From Anaerofustis butyriciformans (GTDB lineage: Bacteria > Bacillota > Clostridia > Eubacteriales > Anaerofustaceae), in NCBI RefSeq assembly GCF_036289385.1, contig NZ_JAYFFH010000002.1, positions 248,001 to 312,000 of the forward strand: a stretch of DNA of 64,000 bases. Reading direction: 5' to 3'. The notes under the pieces are model-generated. The model worked only from the letters and a program-made list of their open reading frames with translations, did no database searches and had not been told where the DNA came from. A program made the translations under genes and the position numbers. Positions within the stretch are counted from its first letter, which is position 1. Each line of letters starts with the position of its first letter. Shown piece after piece: positions 57,989 through 64,000 of this stretch.

Positions 57989-58702
57989 ATGAAAAAATAT
58001 GTATATATTGCTCTTTTTGCTGTTATATTGATTGCTTTTATGTTTGGAATATGCTGCTACCTTCTTGTTACAGCTTCTTATGTTGATAATTCACTTTATA
58101 TATTGGAAGGTAAAACCATTTGTATAGATGCAGGGCATGGGGGAAAAGACCCTGGGAAAGTGGGAAATATAAAAAATGAAGATGATCTCAATCTTGAAGT
58201 AACTTTAAAATTAAAAGATATTCTTATGAGTATGGGAGCAAATGTTGTTTTAACTAGAGATAGTGAAAACGGGCTTTATGAAGACGGAAGTCTTGTTTGG
58301 AGAAAAAAAGATGATATGAAAATAAGAAGAGAAATAATAAAAGAATCAAACTGCGATATATTAATAAGCATACATATGAACTCTCATACTGATAACAGCA
58401 GAGGTGCGGGAGTTTTATACTTAAAAGACCATGAAAAAAGTGAACTTCTTGCAAAAAGAATAAAAGAACAATTGGATAATACATCAAAATATTCAAAAGA
58501 AAGAAATATAGAGCCTCATGATGATTTATATATATTAAAAAACGATAATATACCAAGTGTACTTATAGAATGTGGATTTATGAGTGAAGCAAACGAAGAA
58601 AAGCTTCTTAATGATGAAGAATATCAAAAGCAGCTTTCTAATTATATAGCTCTTGGAGTAGTAAAATATTTTTATAACAATGATTTTACTCATAATAAAT
58701 AA
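57989..58702 (+). CDS. N-acetylmuramoyl-L-alanine amidase, CwlD-like
   Basis: This 237-residue protein has an N-terminal membrane helix (about 5-27) and an Amidase_3 domain with zinc ligands in DAGHGGKDPG, Glu in NEDDLNLEVTLK-type LNLEV, SIHMNSH and the catalytic Glu in VLIECGFMSE. Single-domain amidases of this size resemble CwlD, which helps make spore cortex muramic lactam, but a general autolysin role is possible. Confidence 0.9.
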   Translation: MKKYVYIALFAVILIAFMFGICCYLLVTASYVDNSLYILEGKTICIDAGHGGKDPGKVGNIKNEDDLNLEVTLKLKDILMSMGANVVLTRDSENGLYEDGSLVWRKKDDMKIRREIIKESNCDILISIHMNSHTDNSRGAGVLYLKDHEKSELLAKRIKEQLDNTSKYSKERNIEPHDDLYILKNDNIPSVLIECGFMSEANEEKLLNDEEYQKQLSNYIALGVVKYFYNNDFTHNK

Positions 58703-58729
58703 AACAGTTGTAAAAACAACTGTTTTATT
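58701..58729. terminator. Bidirectional terminator
   Basis: AAAACAGTTGT/ACAACTGTTTT stem between the convergent amidase and fbp genes. Confidence 0.85.
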
Positions 58730-60689
58730 GTGATTTTATTATACCTTTTAAATATGCATTAAGAAGCATTTCAAGATAATATATTTCTTTGTTTATTTCT
58801 TTTGCTTTATCCGTATCTTTTACAAGAATTCTTTTATTGTTGTCATATAAAAATCTTTGTTCACTTTTTATATCTATTTCATTTTTTACCGCATAATCAA
58901 TATTTTCAAAAGGGTGATGGGCTATTAAATTCATTCCGTAAGAATTGTAAGTTAATGTAAAACCTGCAATACCCGTTACGCTTCTATATGCTTTTGAGTA
59001 TCCTCCATCAATTAAAAGAAGTTTCCCGTCTGCTTTTATAGGGCTTTGACCTTCTTTTAATTTAATGGGAACATGACCGTTTATTATTTTTGAATTTTCA
59101 TCATTAAGAGAAAACTCTGCAAGTATTTCTCTTGCAACTTCTTTATTTGCTGCTTTTGTAAAATATGCAAGATATTTTTCTTTGTGAGTTTCCTTGTCAT
59201 CTATAAAATACCTTTCAAAGGTTGCCATTTTGCTTTTTCCAAAAAGAGGAGAGTTTGGAGAGCACCATAAATACCAGAAGTATGATTTGTCGCTTTGCTC
59301 GCTGTTTGCAATACTCCTTAAATGAAGTTCCATTTTATCTAACAGTTCTTTTCCTTTATAATATTCTTCACAAACTTTTACTTCTTTAAATGTTCCGTAT
59401 TCGTTTAGGGGTATACATCCGTGGAAAAGAAGATTTCCGTTGTAAACTAGGTACATGCTTCCTTTTGTAAATAACGTATCTACGTGTTCACTTAGTTTTT
59501 CACTTGATATAAAACTTTGTTTTAAAGATTTTATTATTTTTTCTTCTTCTTCTGTAAGTTTTGTAGGGTTATTTTTATCTATTGTAGGAAAATCTTTTGT
59601 GTTAAGTTCATATTCCTTTTCATCTATTAGGATTGTTCCTTTTTCAAAATCACATTTTGAAAGTAAATCTCTGTTATCCATATTATATTCAGGGTGATTT
59701 TTTATTACTTGGCTTTCGAGTTTAAATTGAATAACGGCTATTGCTTTTTGCATTTTAGCAAGAATTATTTCATCTATATCGGGATTTTCATCGCTTAGCC
59801 TTGGAAGAAAGTTTTTTAAATCTTCTTTTGTTGAGTTTTTATATGTTTTTTGAGCGAATAAGGATAACATTAAAATGCCTATTCCATAACCATCCCTTAA
59901 GGTTTCGATGTTTCCGTATCTTAAACATATTCTTATTACGTTTGCTATGCAGGCTTCATCTCCATAATTAGCACCCATCCATACTATATCATGGTTGCCC
60001 CACTGAATATCAACGCTGTGGTGATTTGCTATAATATCCATCGCCTTATGTGCACCTTTACCCCTGTCATATATATCTCCTATAATATGAAGATGGTCAA
60101 GGTTTATTTTTCTTATGGCTCTGCATATTTTTATTATGAAGTCATCGCTTGCTTTTGTATCTATTATTGTGTCTAAAATATTTTCAAAGTATAATGTTCT
60201 CTTTTCGTCTTTATTGTTTACATACAAAAGTTCTTCTATGATATTTACATAATTTTTATCTAAAACATTTCTTATTTGTTCTTTTGTTGCTTTTGCCGAT
60301 ACGGTAGAAAGAATTTCAATAAGATATTTTAAAGTTTGTTTATACCAGCTTTTATGGGTTTTGTTCTCTTCGTGAAGAAGTTTTAATTTTTTATGAGGGT
60401 AATAAATAAGCGTTGTAATTGTTCTTATTTCATCTTCGCTGGCTATACTTCCTATGGTTTCTTTAACTTTTCTTTTTATACTTCCTGAACAGTTCCTAAG
60501 TACATGTTCAAATGCTTCGTTTTCTCCGTGTATATCGGTAATGAAGTGTTCCGTTCCCTTTGGAAGATTAAGAGAAGAGTTTAGCTCTATTATTCTTGCT
60601 CTTACATGAGAAGGGTTTTGATACTGTTTAGAAAACAAATTTAGGTAGTCAATATTATCATATATTTCTTTTGTGTTAAATTTTCTCAT
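58725..60689 (-). CDS. fbp: Fructose-1,6-bisphosphatase class III
   Basis: This 654-residue enzyme of gluconeogenesis is the large Firmicutes class III type with a calcineurin-like metal site: FITDIHGENEAF, HIIGDIYDRGKGAH and QWGNHDIVWMGA. The final His region is INGHVPIKLKEG. Length matches Bacillus Fbp (about 670). It is a single-gene unit. Confidence 0.95.
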   Translation of the reverse strand: MRKFNTKEIYDNIDYLNLFSKQYQNPSHVRARIIELNSSLNLPKGTEHFITDIHGENEAFEHVLRNCSGSIKRKVKETIGSIASEDEIRTITTLIYYPHKKLKLLHEENKTHKSWYKQTLKYLIEILSTVSAKATKEQIRNVLDKNYVNIIEELLYVNNKDEKRTLYFENILDTIIDTKASDDFIIKICRAIRKINLDHLHIIGDIYDRGKGAHKAMDIIANHHSVDIQWGNHDIVWMGANYGDEACIANVIRICLRYGNIETLRDGYGIGILMLSLFAQKTYKNSTKEDLKNFLPRLSDENPDIDEIILAKMQKAIAVIQFKLESQVIKNHPEYNMDNRDLLSKCDFEKGTILIDEKEYELNTKDFPTIDKNNPTKLTEEEEKIIKSLKQSFISSEKLSEHVDTLFTKGSMYLVYNGNLLFHGCIPLNEYGTFKEVKVCEEYYKGKELLDKMELHLRSIANSEQSDKSYFWYLWCSPNSPLFGKSKMATFERYFIDDKETHKEKYLAYFTKAANKEVAREILAEFSLNDENSKIINGHVPIKLKEGQSPIKADGKLLLIDGGYSKAYRSVTGIAGFTLTYNSYGMNLIAHHPFENIDYAVKNEIDIKSEQRFLYDNNKRILVKDTDKAKEINKEIYYLEMLLNAYLKGIIKSQ

Positions 60690-60928
60690 TTTTTTACCAT
60701 CCTTTGTATTATAATACTATAATGCTTTGGTTTTATAAATAATAATGATATAAAGTTTTTTTTAATATGTATGAGAAGTAAATTAAAAAAGAATAAAAAT
60801 ATTTAAAAAATACAATTAATTTGATATGTTTATTATTTGGAAATATGATATATTTTAAAATGCAATTTTTTAATTATGTTATAATAATATATAATTTATG
60901 CGTTTAGTAAAACATTAAGAGGGTATTT

Positions 60929-63900
60929 ATGTTTGGTACGATATTTAACGAAACAAAATTAGGTGAAAGAATAAAATTTGATGATAAAAAAGGAAGCATA
61001 TTTGTTCATGGCGTAAGTGCGAATTTAAAAAATATGCTTAGTTTGTATACTTATGAAAAAGAAAACAATCCTATAATATATATTTTAAAAGATGATTTGG
61101 CGGCAAAGGAAGTATATAAAGAACTTATAGATATTAAAGGTGAAGACGATATTTTATATTATCCACAAAAACCCATAACCCATGAATTTATAGATGCACA
61201 TTCAATGGAACTTACAAATAAAAGAGTAAGTGTAATAAAAAATGCATTAATGGATGAGAAAAAGATTATTGTAACATCTATAAATGCAATATGTGAAAAG
61301 GGTGTATTTTTTACTAAAGAAGATATTATTACAAAAAAGGTAGAAGATATATGGGATATAGATGATTTTATAAAAACTCTTGAGTATTTTGGGTATGAAA
61401 GAGAATACGAAGTAAGCGGACAAGGTGTATATAGCGTAAAAGGCGGAATCGTTGATGTGTTCGTTATGGGGGAAGAAAAACCTGTAAGAATAGAGTTTTT
61501 TGATGATGAAATAGATTCAATAAGAACATTTGATACTGTAACCGGTAAAAGTATTGATATGCTTGAAAGTTTTACTTTAGTTCCCGCAAAAACAAGTATT
61601 TTAAATTTTGAGAAATTAAACGGACTTAATAAAAAAGCAAGAGGAAAATTAGAAAAAGATATCGCAAAGAATACGGACGAAGAAATAGACAAAAATTACA
61701 GAGAACTTTATGAAAAAATAAAAGATAATACAAATTCTACAACCAAGTATGTTTTCTATGCCTTAAAAGAATTAAAGTCTATTTTAGATTTATTTACAGA
61801 TCCTATAATTATTTTTGATGATTATAGTCTACTAAAGAAAAGCTACAATTCTTTTTACAAAAAAAACAAAGAAGAATTAAAAGACCTTTATGAACATGGA
61901 AAAATTCTTAATAATCAGGTAAACAATCATTTTACTTTTTCACATGTAGAGGAAATATTTATAAGGAATAATTCCATGATTTATTTTGATTTGTCTATGA
62001 CATCAAATAATCTTTTCTGCAAAGATATAATAGAAATAAAATCTGCAGACAATATCAATTATGTAAAAAACATTCATTTTTTAATAGATAGTATAGTTTC
62101 TTTCCTAAAAGATGATTACAAAGTTTTAATAACATATAGAAATGAAAAAGAGAAAAAGAACTTAAGCGAGTTTTTGGATAATTACAAATTAACTTACAGC
62201 GAAAATATTGCAAAAGGAAGAATTGCTTTTGTAAAGGAAAATATAAAGTACGGTGTAAATATATTAAGTGAAAAAATGTTTATTCTTTCTTATAATGATA
62301 TTTTAAAGAAGAAAGAAACAAAAAAAACAGTAAAAAAATCTGATAAAAAGAAAGAGAAAGCATTTTTCAGCGAGATATCAAAAGGGGACTATGTAGTTCA
62401 TGAAACATATGGTATAGGTAGATATCTTGGTATGGTAAACATGGAAGCCGGAGGATTATATAACGACTATTTGGAGATAGAATTTGCGGGAAGTGACAAA
62501 CTTTATGTAATTGCAAATAAGATGCATCTTGTAAGTAAATATATAGGAAGTGACGATGCACCTCCAAAGCTTAACAAATTAGGTTCTCAGGTTTGGGAAA
62601 ATACAAAAGCCAGAACGAAAAAGGCTGTAAAAGAGCTTGCCAAAGAATATATAACCCTTTATGCAAAAAGAAGAGAAATAAAAGGATATGCTTTCTCTTC
62701 CGATACTCCTTGGCAAAAAGAATTTGAAGATAGTTTTGGATATGAGCTTACTGAGGATCAGGAAAGATGTGTAAGGGAAGTAAAGGAAGACATGGAAAAA
62801 CCTTATCCTATGGACAGGCTTGTATGTGGAGATGTAGGTTTTGGGAAAACCGAAGTTGCTATGCGAGCAGTTTTTAAAGCCTGCATGGATTCAAAACAAT
62901 GTGCTGTTTTGGTTCCAACGACAATCCTTGCAATGCAGCATTACGATACTTTCGTTGAAAGGTTTAAAGATTTTCCCGTAACTATAGAAATGCTATCAAG
63001 ATTTAAAACAAAAAAAGAGCAAGATAAGATAATAGATAAATTAAAAAGAGGAAAAGTGGATATTGTAATAGGAACTCATAAACTGCTTTCCGACAGTATT
63101 CAGTTTAAAGATTTGGGGCTTCTTGTTGTAGACGAAGAACAGAGGTTTGGAGTTGCTCATAAGGATAAACTTAAACTTTTAAAAGAAAATGTAGATACTC
63201 TTACTTTATCAGCAACACCTATTCCAAGAACTTTAAATATGTCTTTAATAGGTATAAGGGATTTATCTACAATAGAAAAACCCCCAAAAGAAAGAGAAGA
63301 AACAGAAACATATGTACTTGAGTATGATGATTATATAATCAAGGAAGCTATAAACAGAGAGCTTAGAAGAGATGGACAAGTATTCTTTGTTTATAATTCA
63401 GTAAAGAATGCTGAAAGTACTTGTTCTTATTTAAGGAAATTAATTCCAGGGTTAAAAGTTGAATTTGCAAATGGTCAGATGCCTGAAAGAGAGCTTGAAA
63501 AGACTATGTTTCGTTTCTTAAATAAAGAGTTTGATGTGCTTGTATGTACGGCAATAGTTGAAAATGGACTTAACATATTAAATGCAAATACTATGATAAT
63601 AAAAGACGGTAATAATCTTGGACTTTCTCAGTTGTATCAGCTTAGAGGAAGAGTAGGAAGAAGCAATAAAAATGCTTATTGTTATATAACATATGAAAAA
63701 AACAGGGCATTAAACGAAACTGCCGTAAAAAGACTTAAAGCAATAAATGAATTTACAAAATTTGGTTCAGGATTCCAAATTGCCATAAGAGATTTACAGA
63801 TAAGAGGTGCCGGTAATCTTTTAGGTGCAAATCAAAGCGGGCATTTTTCTTCGGTTGGATATGAACTTTATACAAAAATGCTTTCAGAGGCTTTAAAAGA

Positions 63901-64000
63901 AAGCAAAGGGGAAGTATCCAAAAAAGAAGTAGAAACAAGTATAAATATGAAAGTAGATGCTTATATAGGAAAGAATTATATTGAAGATGAAATGCAAAGA
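60929..64000 (+). CDS. mfd: Transcription-repair coupling factor Mfd (C-terminus cut by window end)
   Basis: ATG 60929, behind AGAGGG, opens 1024 codons with no stop before the window ends. The protein has the UvrB-like N-terminal module (VKGGIVDVFVMGE), the RNA-polymerase-interacting domain with GDYVVHETYGIGRY (about 480), and the translocase domain with GDVGFGKTEVA (Walker A, about 634), VDEEQRFG (DExx box, about 735) and GRVGRSNKNAY (motif VI). It displaces stalled RNA polymerase and recruits UvrA. Roughly 100-130 C-terminal residues are missing. Confidence 0.96.
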   Translation, partial: MFGTIFNETKLGERIKFDDKKGSIFVHGVSANLKNMLSLYTYEKENNPIIYILKDDLAAKEVYKELIDIKGEDDILYYPQKPITHEFIDAHSMELTNKRVSVIKNALMDEKKIIVTSINAICEKGVFFTKEDIITKKVEDIWDIDDFIKTLEYFGYEREYEVSGQGVYSVKGGIVDVFVMGEEKPVRIEFFDDEIDSIRTFDTVTGKSIDMLESFTLVPAKTSILNFEKLNGLNKKARGKLEKDIAKNTDEEIDKNYRELYEKIKDNTNSTTKYVFYALKELKSILDLFTDPIIIFDDYSLLKKSYNSFYKKNKEELKDLYEHGKILNNQVNNHFTFSHVEEIFIRNNSMIYFDLSMTSNNLFCKDIIEIKSADNINYVKNIHFLIDSIVSFLKDDYKVLITYRNEKEKKNLSEFLDNYKLTYSENIAKGRIAFVKENIKYGVNILSEKMFILSYNDILKKKETKKTVKKSDKKKEKAFFSEISKGDYVVHETYGIGRYLGMVNMEAGGLYNDYLEIEFAGSDKLYVIANKMHLVSKYIGSDDAPPKLNKLGSQVWENTKARTKKAVKELAKEYITLYAKRREIKGYAFSSDTPWQKEFEDSFGYELTEDQERCVREVKEDMEKPYPMDRLVCGDVGFGKTEVAMRAVFKACMDSKQCAVLVPTTILAMQHYDTFVERFKDFPVTIEMLSRFKTKKEQDKIIDKLKRGKVDIVIGTHKLLSDSIQFKDLGLLVVDEEQRFGVAHKDKLKLLKENVDTLTLSATPIPRTLNMSLIGIRDLSTIEKPPKEREETETYVLEYDDYIIKEAINRELRRDGQVFFVYNSVKNAESTCSYLRKLIPGLKVEFANGQMPERELEKTMFRFLNKEFDVLVCTAIVENGLNILNANTMIIKDGNNLGLSQLYQLRGRVGRSNKNAYCYITYEKNRALNETAVKRLKAINEFTKFGSGFQIAIRDLQIRGAGNLLGANQSGHFSSVGYELYTKMLSEALKESKGEVSKKEVETSINMKVDAYIGKNYIEDEMQR

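Noticed and set aside
61159..61692. 177-codon minus-strand frame inside mfd
   Set aside because: mfd is open and well conserved on the plus strand here; the antisense Ser/Phe-rich frame is a shadow.

Overview
The window is about 41 kb of a low-GC (AT-rich) anaerobic Firmicutes chromosome, probably Clostridia or Tissierellia-like, interrupted by a roughly 23 kb integrative conjugative element (ICE) of the Tn916 family. Host clues are the rplU-prp-rpmA-obgE-yhbY-nadD-yqeK cluster with an L27 that carries the Prp-cleavable N-terminus, a class III fructose bisphosphatase, type III glutamine synthetase, type III pantothenate kinase and AT-rich codon use. I cannot name the species. A perfect parS site at 722-737 suggests the window lies on the origin side of the chromosome.

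Layout. 1-1684: a partial secreted surface protein, parS and an AEC-family permease. About 1817-24789: the ICE, with clearly higher GC than the host in its backbone. It carries an LPXTG-like thioester adhesin, the orf23/orf22 pair, the TcpA coupling protein, oriT, the relaxase, two ArdA antirestriction proteins, the TcpE / VirB4 / TcpH-like / lysozyme-NlpC / TcpC transfer genes, then an AT-rich cargo in the slot occupied by tet(M) in Tn916 (two AbrB-type regulators, an ABC exporter pair and two small proteins), followed by the repressor, sigma-like regulators, xis and int. 24941-32818: nitroreductase, DUF1275 protein, rlmH and thioesterase on the minus strand, then two PanT-like transporters, coaX, dus, yicC, gmk and an AlsE-like epimerase on the plus strand.

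33735-44981 is a nitrogen-assimilation island. A leftward operon encodes a split glutamate synthase (amidotransferase, FMN domain with ferredoxin clusters, GXGXG domain), its own ferredoxin and flavin oxidoreductase, GlnA and an ANTAR RNA-binding regulator. Divergently transcribed are glnN and an amt-PII fusion. The operon, glnN and amt each have a leader in which a small hairpin with a six-base loop (A at position 1, G at position 4) overlaps an intrinsic terminator. That is the arrangement expected for ANTAR antitermination, and it suggests that the operon's own regulator controls all three units.

45147-64000: a zinc alcohol dehydrogenase, tRNA-Tyr, small redox and membrane proteins, decayed gene tails, a Y-family polymerase with a YolD partner, tRNA-Thr, a lipase, pth, a peptidase, the nadD-obgE-rplU cluster behind an L21 leader, a CwlD-like amidase, fbp and a partial mfd.

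The most unusual signal is coding. amt has an in-frame TGA at codon 12 exactly where relatives have Trp, and a DUF1275 gene has a second in-frame TGA beside a Trp codon. Of the roughly 43 host stop codons I read, only one is TGA, while the ICE uses TGA often. Partial TGA readthrough or recoding in the host is possible, as is simple nonsense mutation.
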